Counted from the first letter of the stretch, positions 33,563 through 42,692 are shown. The stretch is DNA of 64,000 nucleotides from Fodinibacter sp963747405 (GCA_963747405.1 CAVVFG010000009.1:1-64000), one strand, 5' to 3'. A program made the numbers and translations. Notes: a model not told the origin generated them from the letters alone.

Positions 33563-34608
33563 CCCGCCGCCCGACCCACTCGACCCACTCGACCCACTCG
33601 ACCCGCGTGGTCGCGGTGCTCGTCGCCGTGGCCGCCACCCTGGTCACCGGTGCCTGCACCACCGCCGGTGCCTACGACCCGACGCCGCTGTACACGCCAT
33701 CGGCCCCGGCTGCGCCCTCACCCAGCCCGACGACCACACCCTCGCCCGTGCCGTCCGGCACCGACGTCGCCACCACCAACTGCCTGCAGTCGTACTCGCC
33801 GCCCGGCACGATGCCCGAGCCGGGCACGATGCCGGCCGGCAGCACCATGGACCGGATCAAGAAGCGTGGCCGGCTCATCGCCGGTGTCTCGGCCGACAGC
33901 CTGCTGCTCGGCGCGCGCAACCCGGTCACCGGCCGGATCGAGGGCTTCGACATCGACATGCTGCGCGCGGTCTCCCAGGCGATCTTCGGCGACCCCGACA
34001 AGGTCGAGCTGAAGGTGATCACCGCCGCCCAGCGGCTGCCCTCGCTCGAGGACGGCACCGTCGACATCGTGGCCCGCAACATGACCATCACCTGTGACCG
34101 CTGGAAGGAGATCGCGTTCTCCAGCGAGTACTACCGCTCGGGCCAGAAGGTGCTGGTGCGCCTGGGCGAGAAGGCGGAGAACGGCAGCCCGATCCGCGGC
34201 ATCCAGGACCTCGCGGGCAAGCGGGTGTGCGCCCCCAACGGGTCGACGAGCATGGACAAGCTGCGCACGTTCACCGACATCGAGGCCGTCGGCGCCGACA
34301 CCCACACCGGCTGCCTGGTGCTGTTCCAGCAGGGGGCCGTCGACGGCATCACCGGCGACGACACCGTGCTGGCCGGGCTGGCCGCCCAGGACCCCTACGC
34401 CGACGTCGTGCAGGCACCGGCCTTCACCGCGGAGCCCTACGGCCTGGGCGTCAACGCCGACAACGTCGACTTCGTGCGCTTCGTCAACGGCGTGCTCGCC
34501 GAGGTGCGCGCCGACGGCCGGTGGACCACGAGCTACAACAAGTGGCTCGCCGACTCCCTGGGCAAGGCGCCGGCCCCGCCACGGCCGGTCTACGGACGGA
34601 CTCCGTGA
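33559..34608 (+). CDS. glnH: GlnH-like glutamate/glutamine-binding lipoprotein
   Basis: A 349-residue extracytoplasmic solute-binding protein (SBP_bac_3). The signal segment VAVLVAVAATLVTGACTT has a weak lipobox (TGAC), suggesting a lipid-anchored Cys near residue 34. Then comes a Pro/Ser/Thr linker and the binding domain. RLIAGVSADSLLLGARNP, GRIEGFDIDMLRAVS, VDIVARNMTITCDRW and DLAGKRVCAPNGSTS are the landmarks. No ABC permease or ATPase accompanies it, as in mycobacteria, where GlnH is a sensor and not part of a transporter. A triple THS repeat lies near its N-terminus. It overlaps its neighbours by four bases on both sides. Confidence 0.88.
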   Translation: MTRRPTHSTHSTHSTRVVAVLVAVAATLVTGACTTAGAYDPTPLYTPSAPAAPSPSPTTTPSPVPSGTDVATTNCLQSYSPPGTMPEPGTMPAGSTMDRIKKRGRLIAGVSADSLLLGARNPVTGRIEGFDIDMLRAVSQAIFGDPDKVELKVITAAQRLPSLEDGTVDIVARNMTITCDRWKEIAFSSEYYRSGQKVLVRLGEKAENGSPIRGIQDLAGKRVCAPNGSTSMDKLRTFTDIEAVGADTHTGCLVLFQQGAVDGITGDDTVLAGLAAQDPYADVVQAPAFTAEPYGLGVNADNVDFVRFVNGVLAEVRADGRWTTSYNKWLADSLGKAPAPPRPVYGRTP

Positions 34609-35825
34609 TCTCCGCCACCCACGGCGCCACCGCACCCACCGCCCCGGGCCGGCTCGGCGAGGCGCTGGTCGCCTCGCAGGCCCTGCACTACCTCGAGGCG
34701 CTGGGCGCCTGGCGCGACGCCCGCAAGGCCGAGCTCGACGCCATCGACGAGGCGGCCCTCGGCGCCACCGACAGTGCCGCCTACACCGGCGACCTGCTGC
34801 TCTCGATGGCGCTGTGGAAGGCGGTCGCCGACCGGCACGACCTGCTGGTGGCCACCTGGGACTCCGGGCGGGTCGGCGCCACCGAGCTGGCCCGGATGTC
34901 GACCCTGGTCTGGGGGCGGCTCGACGCGACGTCGCGCCCCCAGCCCTCCTCGGCGTCCGGCGGCACAGCTGCCGTGCCGGCCGGGGCCCTGGCGGTGTCG
35001 CTGCCCGAGGCGTGCCGGCTGTCCGACGCGCTGGCCGCCTCGCTGCGTGCGCGGCTCGGCCTCGACCCGTCGGAGGCGGACCAGCAGGCCCGCATCCGCT
35101 CGCTGCGCGCCTCGGTGGAGCGGGTGCGCGACCTCGTCGACCGCGAGCCGGCACAGCACCATGCCGCCGCGGCGTCCGTGCTCGACCGGCTCGACACGCG
35201 CCTGGCCGACCTGCTGGCCCGGGCCACACGGGGCGCCGACGTCGGCGGCCTCCTGGGCCCGCTCGAGCAGGACGCCGCCCGCGCCGAGCGCGACCTCATC
35301 GTCGGTGCCTCCACCCGGCGGGCCGACGCCCACGACGAGGCCCGGGCCCGCGCGCTGCGCTCGGAGCTGGAGGCACGCGGCGCGGCGCTGCGCGACCTCG
35401 CGGCCCGCTGCGTGGCCCAGGTCGCCCCGGCACCGCGGCTGGCCGTGCCCGACGTGTCGGCGCTCGGCCCGGTGCCCACCGACCCTGCGGCCGTCGACGC
35501 CTACCTGGTGCGCCTGGATGCCGTGGGCCGCGCGATGACGATGGCCCAGGACGCGTACGCCTCGGCGCTGTCCGAGCGCGACGAGCTGCGGCTCATGCTC
35601 GGCGCCTATGCCGCCAAGGCCGGCGACCAGCGCGCCCCCGCCCGCTCCAGCCAGGCCGACGCCGACCTCGCCGAGCTGCGCCGCCGGGCCGGGGAGACCC
35701 TCGACCGCGAGCCGGTCGACCTGGTGCGCGGGCGCGCCCTGATCGCCGCCTACGCGGCCTACGTCGGCAGCGCCACCGGGCAGCCCGAGCAGCATCCCCG
35801 TCCCACCGGAGGAAGGCCCCGATGA
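34605..35825 (+). CDS. Coiled-coil hypothetical protein between glnH and pknG
   Basis: A 406-residue protein I do not recognise. It is Ala-, Leu-, Arg- and Glu-rich and largely helical, with likely coiled coils at about 130-260 (RSLRASVERVRDLVDRE, LDRLDTRLADLLARATRG) and 340-390. There are no cysteine motifs, membrane segments or signal peptide, so it should be cytoplasmic. It is not part of the mycobacterial glnX-glnH-pknG set. GTGA and ATGA overlaps on both sides imply strict co-expression with GlnH and the kinase; an adaptor or scaffold is the inference. Confidence 0.75.
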   Translation: MISATHGATAPTAPGRLGEALVASQALHYLEALGAWRDARKAELDAIDEAALGATDSAAYTGDLLLSMALWKAVADRHDLLVATWDSGRVGATELARMSTLVWGRLDATSRPQPSSASGGTAAVPAGALAVSLPEACRLSDALAASLRARLGLDPSEADQQARIRSLRASVERVRDLVDREPAQHHAAAASVLDRLDTRLADLLARATRGADVGGLLGPLEQDAARAERDLIVGASTRRADAHDEARARALRSELEARGAALRDLAARCVAQVAPAPRLAVPDVSALGPVPTDPAAVDAYLVRLDAVGRAMTMAQDAYASALSERDELRLMLGAYAAKAGDQRAPARSSQADADLAELRRRAGETLDREPVDLVRGRALIAAYAAYVGSATGQPEQHPRPTGGRPR

Positions 35826-38263
35826 GCACCACCGCCTGCGTCCAGCCGGGGTGCACCGGCTCCATCCTCGACGGCTACTGCGACGTGTGCGGGTCGCCCG
35901 GCCCGGCCGGCGCGGGCACGGCATCCCCCAGCGCGGCGCCGGCGAGCGCCGGCTCCGCCACGGCCGCTACGGCCGCACCGGGGACTGCGTCGTCCATCGG
36001 CGGCATGGCCGGCCGTTGTACCGAGCCCGGCTGCTCGGGCACGGTGGTCGACGGCTACTGCGACGTCTGCGGCACCCCCGGGCCGGCCGGAGCGGCATCG
36101 CCGGCCGGGGCAGCCACCGGACCCTCCACCAGCGCGGTGTCGGTCGCGACGTCACCCGGGGGCATCGCCCAGTCACCGTCCACCGTGTCGCGTGCCTCCA
36201 ACCAGCTGGCCTCCACCGCACTCGGGTCGGCGCGCGCGACCGCCGGCGGCAGCAAGGTCACCCGGCGCGTCGGCACATCGTCGACCCGCCTGCGCGGCGC
36301 GCGCCTCGGAGCCGGGATGACGAGCATCCCGCCGGTGCCCGCCGTCGACGCCGCCAAGGCGGTGCTGACCAACCCGATGGTGCCCGAGGACCGCCGCACC
36401 TGCCCGAACTGCGGCTCAGCAGTGGGCCGTTCGCGCGACGGCCAGCCCGGGCGCACCGAGGGGTTCTGCCCCACCTGCCGCAGCCCGTTCTCCTTCACCC
36501 CGAAGCTGACGGCGGGCGACGTCGTCGGTGGGCAGTACGTCGTCGCCGGCGCCATCGCGCACGGCGGCCTGGGCTGGGTCTACGCCGCCCGCGACCGCAA
36601 CGTGTCAGACCGCTGGGTCGTGCTCAAGGGCCTGCTCAACTCCGGTGACCCCGATGCCCTCGCCGCGGCCATCGCGGAGCGACAGTTCCTCGCCCAGGTC
36701 GAGCACCCGCTGATCGTCGAGATCTACAACTTCGTGACGCACGAGGGTGCCGGCTACATCGTCATGGAGTACGTCGGCGGCACCTCGCTCAAGCAGCTGC
36801 TCAAGGACCGGATGCGCGCGGCCGGCGGGGCGTACAACCCGTTGCCCGTCGACCAGGCGATCGCGTTCATCATCGAGGTGCTGCCGGCGTTCCAGTACCT
36901 GCACGACCTCGGCCTGGTGTTCTGCGACTTCAAGCCCGACAACCTCATCCAGGTGGGTGACGGCATCAAGCTGATCGACCTCGGTGGGGTGCGCCGCCTC
37001 GACGACCTCGACTCCGCCATCTACGGCACCACCGGCTACCAGGCCCCCGAGGTGCCGCTGGTCGGCCCCTCGGTGGCCTCCGACATCTACACCATCGGGC
37101 GCACCCTCACCGTGCTCGCGATGGAGTTCCGGGGCTACCAGAGCACCTACGTCGCGTCGCTGCCCCCGGTCGACCAGACGCCGCTGTTCCGCCAGCACGA
37201 CTCGTTCTACCGGCTGCTGCTCAAGGCCTGCGCACCCGACCCCGCCGACCGCTTCGTCTCGGCCGACGAGCTGCGCGTGCAGCTGCTCGGGGTGCTGCGC
37301 GAGGTCGTCGCCTCCGGGCGCGACGGCGCGGCCGAGCACTCCACGTCATCGCTGCTCTTCGACGTGCCCACGGTCTCCGACGACTCGCTCGACTGGCAGG
37401 ACCTGCCGCGCCTGCGCAGCGACGACGGCGACCCGCAGATGCCGTGGCTGCGCACCGTCAGCATCCTCGACCCGGTGCAGCGCCTCGCGGCGCTCGAGGG
37501 TGCCCCCGCGAGCAGCCCCGAGGTGCTGCTGGCCCGCGCCCATGCCGCGCTCGAGGCCCGCCAGCTCGAGCGGGTCGACGGCGCCGTGCGGGCGCTGCTC
37601 GCCGACGACCCGTGGGAGTGGCGAGCGGTGTGGATGTCGGGGCTGGTGGCCCTGGCCCGCCGACAGACGGCCGAGGCACAGAGCGCGTTCAACGCCGTCT
37701 ACGGGCAGGTGCCCGGCGAGCTGGCGCCCAAGCTGGCCCTGGCCTTCGCCTGCGAGACCGGCGGCGACACCGACGTGGCCGAGTCCCTCTACGTGGTCTG
37801 CGCCCGCAGCGACGCCAACTACATCGCGCCGGCGGCGTTCGGGCTGGCCCGGATCCGCTCCGGCAAGGGCGACGTCGCCGGGGCGGTGCGCGCGCTCGAC
37901 CTGGTACCGGTGACCAGCCGGGCGTTCACCCAGGCACGCCGGCGCCGGGCCGGGCTGCTGGCCGAGTCGGGCGGTGGCCTGCCCTCGCTGGCCGCAGCGC
38001 TCGACAGCATCGAGAGCCTGACCATCGACCCCGTCGACCGGTCGAGCTTCCGCGTGCAGGTGCTCAGCGCGGCCCTGGGCCTGGTCGAGTCCGGCGGCGC
38101 CGACACCACGGTGCTCATCGGCGGGCGGCCGGCGGCCGAGCCGGCCCTGCGGGACGGGCTCGAGGCGGCCTACCGCGACCTCGCGGGCCACGCGTCCAGC
38201 CGCGAGGAGAAGGTGCACCTCGTCGACCAGGCCAACGCGGTGCGCCGCTGGACGTTGCGATGA
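35822..38263 (+). CDS. pknG: PknG-like serine/threonine protein kinase
   Basis: An 813-residue soluble kinase. Two identical-pattern zinc ribbons stand at the N-terminus: C-x4-C-x8-C-x2-C at Cys6-Cys23 and again at Cys66-Cys83, each ending DGYCDVCG. A PknG rubredoxin-like domain follows (CPNCGSAVG at 194, FCPTCR at 216), then the kinase: Lys269 in RWVVLKG, FCDFKPDN with Asp369, and IDLGG for DFG. A TPR-like tail covers about 520-790. Mycobacterial PknG (about 750 residues) has the rubredoxin, kinase and TPR parts and phosphorylates the FHA protein GarA to control 2-oxoglutarate use. The duplicated ribbons are an addition. It overlaps the genes on both sides by four bases. Confidence 0.93.
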   Translation: MSTTACVQPGCTGSILDGYCDVCGSPGPAGAGTASPSAAPASAGSATAATAAPGTASSIGGMAGRCTEPGCSGTVVDGYCDVCGTPGPAGAASPAGAATGPSTSAVSVATSPGGIAQSPSTVSRASNQLASTALGSARATAGGSKVTRRVGTSSTRLRGARLGAGMTSIPPVPAVDAAKAVLTNPMVPEDRRTCPNCGSAVGRSRDGQPGRTEGFCPTCRSPFSFTPKLTAGDVVGGQYVVAGAIAHGGLGWVYAARDRNVSDRWVVLKGLLNSGDPDALAAAIAERQFLAQVEHPLIVEIYNFVTHEGAGYIVMEYVGGTSLKQLLKDRMRAAGGAYNPLPVDQAIAFIIEVLPAFQYLHDLGLVFCDFKPDNLIQVGDGIKLIDLGGVRRLDDLDSAIYGTTGYQAPEVPLVGPSVASDIYTIGRTLTVLAMEFRGYQSTYVASLPPVDQTPLFRQHDSFYRLLLKACAPDPADRFVSADELRVQLLGVLREVVASGRDGAAEHSTSSLLFDVPTVSDDSLDWQDLPRLRSDDGDPQMPWLRTVSILDPVQRLAALEGAPASSPEVLLARAHAALEARQLERVDGAVRALLADDPWEWRAVWMSGLVALARRQTAEAQSAFNAVYGQVPGELAPKLALAFACETGGDTDVAESLYVVCARSDANYIAPAAFGLARIRSGKGDVAGAVRALDLVPVTSRAFTQARRRRAGLLAESGGGLPSLAAALDSIESLTIDPVDRSSFRVQVLSAALGLVESGGADTTVLIGGRPAAEPALRDGLEAAYRDLAGHASSREEKVHLVDQANAVRRWTLR

Positions 38264-40755
38264 CCACCACCTCGGGGGATGCCGTCACGCCACCCGCCGC
38301 TGAGGCGGCGGGGGCGCCCGGGTCGGCACTGCTCTGCCCGGCGTGCCACAGCCCGGTCGCGAGCGGCGAGCGGTTCTGCGAGGCCTGCGGGGCCGACCTC
38401 GGGCCGCAGCCGGCGCCCGAGGCACCGGACGCAGCGGAGGCGCCGGCTGCGACGGCGAGCCCTCCCGCGGCGCCCGAGCCGGACGCGGCCCCCGCGCCCT
38501 GCCACGAGTGCGGCGGCGAGGTCGCCGACGACGGCTACTGCACCCAGTGCGGGGCGGCCGCCGCCAACGCGCGCAACCACTTCGCCGAGCAGCCGGCACC
38601 CTGGGTCGCGGCGGTGTGCGACCGCGGCATCCGCCACGCACGCAACGAGGATGCCGTGGCCGTCGCCGCGAGCCCCGAGCCGGGCGGCCACGCCGTGCTG
38701 GTGGTGTGCGACGGCGTGTCGTCGTCCACCGACTCCGACGTCGCCAGCCTGGCCGCGGCCCGCGCCGCGCGCGACGCCCTGGCGAGCGCTCCCGGCATCG
38801 CGTCGACCGACAGCGTGGGCACCCGGGTGGCGGCGAGCACGAAGGCGCTGGTGGCGGCGGCGAACGCGGCCAACGACGCGGTGATCGCCAACACCACCTC
38901 CGGCCCCGGCAACCCCGCCTCGTGCACTTTCGTCGCTGCCGTGCTCGACGGCGCCGAGCTCACCGTGGGCTGGGTGGGCGACAGCCGCGCCTACTGGCTG
39001 CCCGAGATCGCGGCGCCGCGGCTGCTGACCGTCGACGACTCGTTCGCCGCGGACCAGATCGCCCACGGCGTGCCGCGGGCCGAGGCCGAGAAGGGGCCGC
39101 AGGCCCACGCCATCACGCGCTGGCTCGGCGTCGACGCCCCCGACCACACCCCACGCACGGTCTCCCTCGACCTCGACGGGCCGGGCTGGCTGCTGGTCTG
39201 CTCCGACGGGCTGTGGAACTACTGCTCCGAGGCCTCGGACGTCGCCACCCTCGTGGCCGACCAGGCCGGCTCCGCAGGGTCCGAGCCGCTCGCCCTGGCC
39301 GGCGCCCTGGTCGACTGGGCCAACGCTCAGGGGGGCCAGGACAACATCACCGTGGCCCTGGCCCGCGTCCCGGCGCCGGCGCCGGCGCCGGCGCGCCGGG
39401 CGCCCCCGTCGGGTCCACCCAGCCCATCGCCGTGTCGCCCCCACCGCCCGCCCGCTCCCGAGAGGACACCCCGCCAGATGGCCACATTCTCAGCTGACGT
39501 CTACCAGAACGAGTTCCTCCCCGACGGCGGCACCGACGTGCACGCCATCGTGACCGTGGCGTGCTCCGGGGCGGGCGAGGCGGGCCAGTCGGGGTCGGGC
39601 GATGCCGCCGAGGTCGTCATCGTCGACACCTCCGGCTCGATGAGCGGCGAGAACATCGCGGCCGCCCAGGTGGCCGCTTCGGCTGCGCTCGACCAGGTGC
39701 TCGACGGGGTGTGGTTCGCGGTGGTCGCGGGCAGCCACCAGGCGCGGCTGGCCTACCCGCAGGACGGGCGCTCGGCGATGGTGCGGATGGACGCCACCGC
39801 ACGCGCGCAGGCCAAGGTGGCCGTGGCGCAGCTGCGGGCCGACGGTGGCACGGCGATGGGTACCTGGCTCACCCTGGCGACGCGGCTGTTCGCCGCGGTG
39901 CCGAACGCGACCCAGCGACACGCCATCCTGCTCACCGACGGCTACAACCAGCACGAGACCCCCGAGCAGCTCAGCGCCGCCATCCAGGGCGCCCTCGGCC
40001 GGTTCCAGTGCGACTGCCGCGGCGTGGGCTCGGCGTGGCAGGTGGCCGAGGTGCGCCGAATCGCCACCGCGCTGCTCGGCAGCGTCGACCTGATCGCGCA
40101 GCCGCACGAGATGGCCGCCGACTTCGAGCAGATCATGCGCCGGTCGATGGCCCGCGGGGTCGCCGACGCGGCGCTGCGGGTGTGGGCGCCGCAGGGGTCG
40201 CAGGTGCTCTTCGTGCGCCAGGTCTCCCCCACCGTCGAGGACCTCACCTCGCGCCGGCAGGAGGTCAACGCGCTCACCGGGGCCTACCCCACCGGGGCCT
40301 GGGGCGACGAGTCGCGCGACTACCACGTGGCGGTGCGGCTACCGGCGAAGGCGGTGGGGCAGGAGCAGCTGGCGGCCCGCGTGCAGGTGGCCCTGACCGA
40401 CACGGTCGTGGCCCAGGGCCTGGTGAAGGCGATGTGGTCCAACGACGACACGCTCACCACGCGCATCGACCCGGCCGTCGCGCACTACACCGGCCAGGCC
40501 GAGCTGGCCGAGGCGATCCAGGACGGCCTGGCCGCCAAGGCCGCCGGCGACACCGACACGGCCACGGTCAAGCTCGGCCGGGCCGTGCAGCTCGCGCAGG
40601 AGACCGGCAACGAGGAGGCGACGACCCGGCTGCGCAAGATCGTCGAGATCGACAACGCCGACACCGGCACCGTGCGCCTGAAGCGCAGCGTCAGCAAGCT
40701 CGACGAGATGGCGCTCGACACGGCATCCACGAAGACGACGCGGGTGAAGAAGTGA
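38260..40755 (+). CDS. PP2C-type phosphatase joined in frame to a vWA domain
   Basis: One 831-residue open frame. Residues 26-44 and 81-98 are zinc ribbons (CPACHSPVASGERFCEACG; CHECGGEVADDGYCTQCG). Residues about 115-375 are a PP2C phosphatase with RHARNEDA, VVCDGVSSS, VGDSRAYW, CSDGLWNYCSE and GGQDNITVAL. The vWA domain has the MIDAS motif DTSGSM (Asp456), GGTAMGT and LLTDGYN. The phosphatase would reverse the PknG-like kinase; vWA proteins of the TerY type assemble such complexes. Met407 at 39478 (MATFSADVYQNEF) looks like a natural vWA start, and the linker has odd codons. Two ancestral genes may have been fused by a frameshift in the GGCGCC repeat at 39372; the other frame gives a natural ending at 39497. 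Confidence 0.88.
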   Translation: MTTTSGDAVTPPAAEAAGAPGSALLCPACHSPVASGERFCEACGADLGPQPAPEAPDAAEAPAATASPPAAPEPDAAPAPCHECGGEVADDGYCTQCGAAAANARNHFAEQPAPWVAAVCDRGIRHARNEDAVAVAASPEPGGHAVLVVCDGVSSSTDSDVASLAAARAARDALASAPGIASTDSVGTRVAASTKALVAAANAANDAVIANTTSGPGNPASCTFVAAVLDGAELTVGWVGDSRAYWLPEIAAPRLLTVDDSFAADQIAHGVPRAEAEKGPQAHAITRWLGVDAPDHTPRTVSLDLDGPGWLLVCSDGLWNYCSEASDVATLVADQAGSAGSEPLALAGALVDWANAQGGQDNITVALARVPAPAPAPARRAPPSGPPSPSPCRPHRPPAPERTPRQMATFSADVYQNEFLPDGGTDVHAIVTVACSGAGEAGQSGSGDAAEVVIVDTSGSMSGENIAAAQVAASAALDQVLDGVWFAVVAGSHQARLAYPQDGRSAMVRMDATARAQAKVAVAQLRADGGTAMGTWLTLATRLFAAVPNATQRHAILLTDGYNQHETPEQLSAAIQGALGRFQCDCRGVGSAWQVAEVRRIATALLGSVDLIAQPHEMAADFEQIMRRSMARGVADAALRVWAPQGSQVLFVRQVSPTVEDLTSRRQEVNALTGAYPTGAWGDESRDYHVAVRLPAKAVGQEQLAARVQVALTDTVVAQGLVKAMWSNDDTLTTRIDPAVAHYTGQAELAEAIQDGLAAKAAGDTDTATVKLGRAVQLAQETGNEEATTRLRKIVEIDNADTGTVRLKRSVSKLDEMALDTASTKTTRVKK
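39371..39395 (+). repeat. GGCGCC hexanucleotide tandem repeat in the phosphatase/vWA linker
   Basis: Three exact GGCGCC units (39372-39389) are followed by GGCGCG. The stretch encodes the Pro-Ala alternation at residues 375-382 of the fused protein. Such repeats are prone to slippage and to sequencing error, and this one is exactly where the reading frame appears to change. Confidence 0.7.
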
Positions 40756-40801
40756 CCACCTGGTGCGGCGCAGCTGGGTGCCGATGGCGCAGGCTGGCCC
40801 C

Positions 40802-41581
40802 GTGAGCACCTTCACCTGCCCCAACGGCCACGCCTCGACCGCGAGCGACTACTGCGACACCTGCGGGGTCCCCATCCCTGCCGGTGAAGCCGCGCCCGAC
40901 CCTGCCGCCGGCGGTGCGGCGGCCGCGCCGGACCCAGCGGCAGGGTCGGGCGCGGGGGCGAGCGCGGGTGGCTCGGGGGTGGCGGCCGCCCCCGACCCGC
41001 AGGCCTGCCCGAACTGCGGCTCGCCGCATGACGAGGCGGCGCTGTTCTGCGAGGCGTGCGGCTACGACTTCACGACCGGCACCCTGCCGCGACCGGTGGA
41101 CCCGGCGGGCGCCCCGGATGCCGTCGCCGTCCCCGACGGGCCGGACCCCGCGCCGCTGGCCCCCGCGATCGCCGTCGACTGGGTGGCCGAGGTGTGGGTC
41201 GACCCCGACTGGTACGCGGCGCAGGAGAGCCAGGACCCCTGCCCGTCACCGGGCCTGCCGGCGGTCGTCGAGCTGGCCGCCAAGAGCGTGCTCATCGGCC
41301 GGCCGTCGGCGAGCCGCAACATCCACCCGGAGGTCGACTGCACGGGCGACTCGGGGGTCAGCCGGCGCCAGGCGCAGCTGACCACCGACGGGCAGCGCTG
41401 GTGGGTCGAGGACCTCCAGTCGTCCAACGGCACCTACGTCGGCCCGGCCAGCGGCCCGCTGCCCACCGACCCGGTGACGCCCGGCCAGCGTCGTGAGCTG
41501 TCCGAGGACGACCGGATCTACGTCGGTGCCTGGACCCGCATCGTGGTGCGCCGCGCCACCCCGGAGGAGCGCAACGCCTGA
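40802..41581 (+). CDS. FHA domain protein with N-terminal zinc ribbons
   Basis: A 259-residue phosphothreonine-binding protein. The N-terminus has a ribbon, CPNGHASTASDYCDTCG (Cys6, Cys18, Cys21), and after a Pro/Ala linker a second, CPNCGSPHDEAALFCEACG. The FHA domain occupies about residues 150-250, with LIGRPSASRNIHPEVD, DSGVSRRQAQL and VEDLQSSNGTYVG. GarA/OdhI, the known targets of PknG, have an N-terminal ETT phosphorylation motif; none is visible here, so this protein is probably a different reader or scaffold. I chose the GTG at 40802, though ATG 40784 and GTG 40763 are possible. It closes the operon and converges with the antiporter gene. Confidence 0.87.
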   Translation: MSTFTCPNGHASTASDYCDTCGVPIPAGEAAPDPAAGGAAAAPDPAAGSGAGASAGGSGVAAAPDPQACPNCGSPHDEAALFCEACGYDFTTGTLPRPVDPAGAPDAVAVPDGPDPAPLAPAIAVDWVAEVWVDPDWYAAQESQDPCPSPGLPAVVELAAKSVLIGRPSASRNIHPEVDCTGDSGVSRRQAQLTTDGQRWWVEDLQSSNGTYVGPASGPLPTDPVTPGQRRELSEDDRIYVGAWTRIVVRRATPEERNA

Positions 41582-41591
41582 TCCCGGTCGG

Positions 41592-42692
41592 TCAGGGGGA
41601 CATCGCGAGGAACAGGAACGCCGCGAAGAGGGTGAGGTGCACGCTCGCCTGCAGCCGGGTCGCGCGCCCGGGCACCACGGTGAGCACCGCGACGACCACC
41701 GTGATCGCGAGCAGCACGATCTGGGTGGCGCCCAGGCCGAGCTTGAGCGGGGTGGGGATCCAGATCGACGCGACGGCCAGGGTAGGGATGGTCAGCCCGA
41801 TCGAGGCCATCGCGGAGCCCATGGCCAGGTTCAGTGAGGTCTGCACGCGGTCGCGGCGGGCGGCGTTGGCTGCCGCCAGGGTCTCGGGCAGCAGCACCAG
41901 CAGCGCGATGACGACCCCGACGAACGACACCGGCAGGCCCGCGGCGATCACGCCCTCCTCGATGGCGGGTGACTCGACCTTCGCCAGCCCCACGACCGCC
42001 ACCAGCGACACGAGCAGGAACCCGAGCGAGATGCCGGCCTCCCGCGTGGTCGGCGGGGCGGCGTGCTCGTCCTCGGTCAGCGGGGCACCCTTGCGCGACA
42101 CCGGGAGGAAGAAGTCGCGGTGACGCACTGTCTGGGTGACCACGAACGCGAGGTAGAGCGCCAGGGAGGCGACCGCCGCGAACGCCAGCTGGCCCGAGGT
42201 GAACTCGGGCCCGGGCTCGCCCAGGGTGACGGTGGGCAGGACGAGGCACAAGGTGGCGAGGGTGGCCACGGTGGCGAGCGCCCCGCCGGTGCCCTCGGCG
42301 TGGAACCGCACGGTCCCGAAGCTGCGGGCGCCGATGAGCAGTGACAGGCCGAGGATGCCGTTGACGGTGATCATCACGGCGGCGAACACCGTGTCGCGCG
42401 CCAGCGTCGCGGCCTCGTCACCGCCGGAGAGCATCAGCGTGACGATGAGCGCGACCTCGATGACGGTGACCGCGACGGCCAGGACCAGCGATCCGAAGGG
42501 CTCCCCCACCCGGTGGGCGACGACCTCCGCATGGTGCACCGCCGCCAGGACGGCCGCGGCCAGGACGACGGCCACGATGACGACCACGACGAGGCCGATG
42601 TCGCGACCCCACGTGGCAGCCAGGGCGACGAGGGCGACGACGGGGACGGCCCGCCACACCACGGCCAGGCGGGGGTCGGCCGCGACCGCCAT
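41592..42692 (-). CDS. chaA: Ca2+/H+ (ChaA-type) cation antiporter
   Basis: A 366-residue inner-membrane protein with about eleven hydrophobic segments. The two inverted cation-exchanger repeats are marked by EPFGSLVLAVAVTVIEVALI and LLPETLAAANAARRDRVQTSLNLAMGSAMA (residues about 270-300, shown for place). Their acidic residues and the Asn/Ser face carry ions. The family exchanges Ca2+ or Na+/K+ for protons. The ATG at 42692 overlaps the folD stop by four bases (ATGA), so it is translated with folD, with no functional link apparent. Confidence 0.9.
   Translation of the reverse strand: MAVAADPRLAVVWRAVPVVALVALAATWGRDIGLVVVVIVAVVLAAAVLAAVHHAEVVAHRVGEPFGSLVLAVAVTVIEVALIVTLMLSGGDEAATLARDTVFAAVMITVNGILGLSLLIGARSFGTVRFHAEGTGGALATVATLATLCLVLPTVTLGEPGPEFTSGQLAFAAVASLALYLAFVVTQTVRHRDFFLPVSRKGAPLTEDEHAAPPTTREAGISLGFLLVSLVAVVGLAKVESPAIEEGVIAAGLPVSFVGVVIALLVLLPETLAAANAARRDRVQTSLNLAMGSAMASIGLTIPTLAVASIWIPTPLKLGLGATQIVLLAITVVVAVLTVVPGRATRLQASVHLTLFAAFLFLAMSP

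Noticed and set aside
34094..35821. A very long open frame upstream of and continuous with pknG
   Set aside because: It is a shadow of glnH and the coiled-coil gene. Its translation is low-complexity Arg/Ala/Pro, and the pknG ATG at 35822 forms a proper overlap.
40802..41581. GarA/OdhI orthologue
   Set aside because: The N-terminal ETT phosphorylation motif is missing and replaced by zinc ribbons; only the FHA domain is shared.
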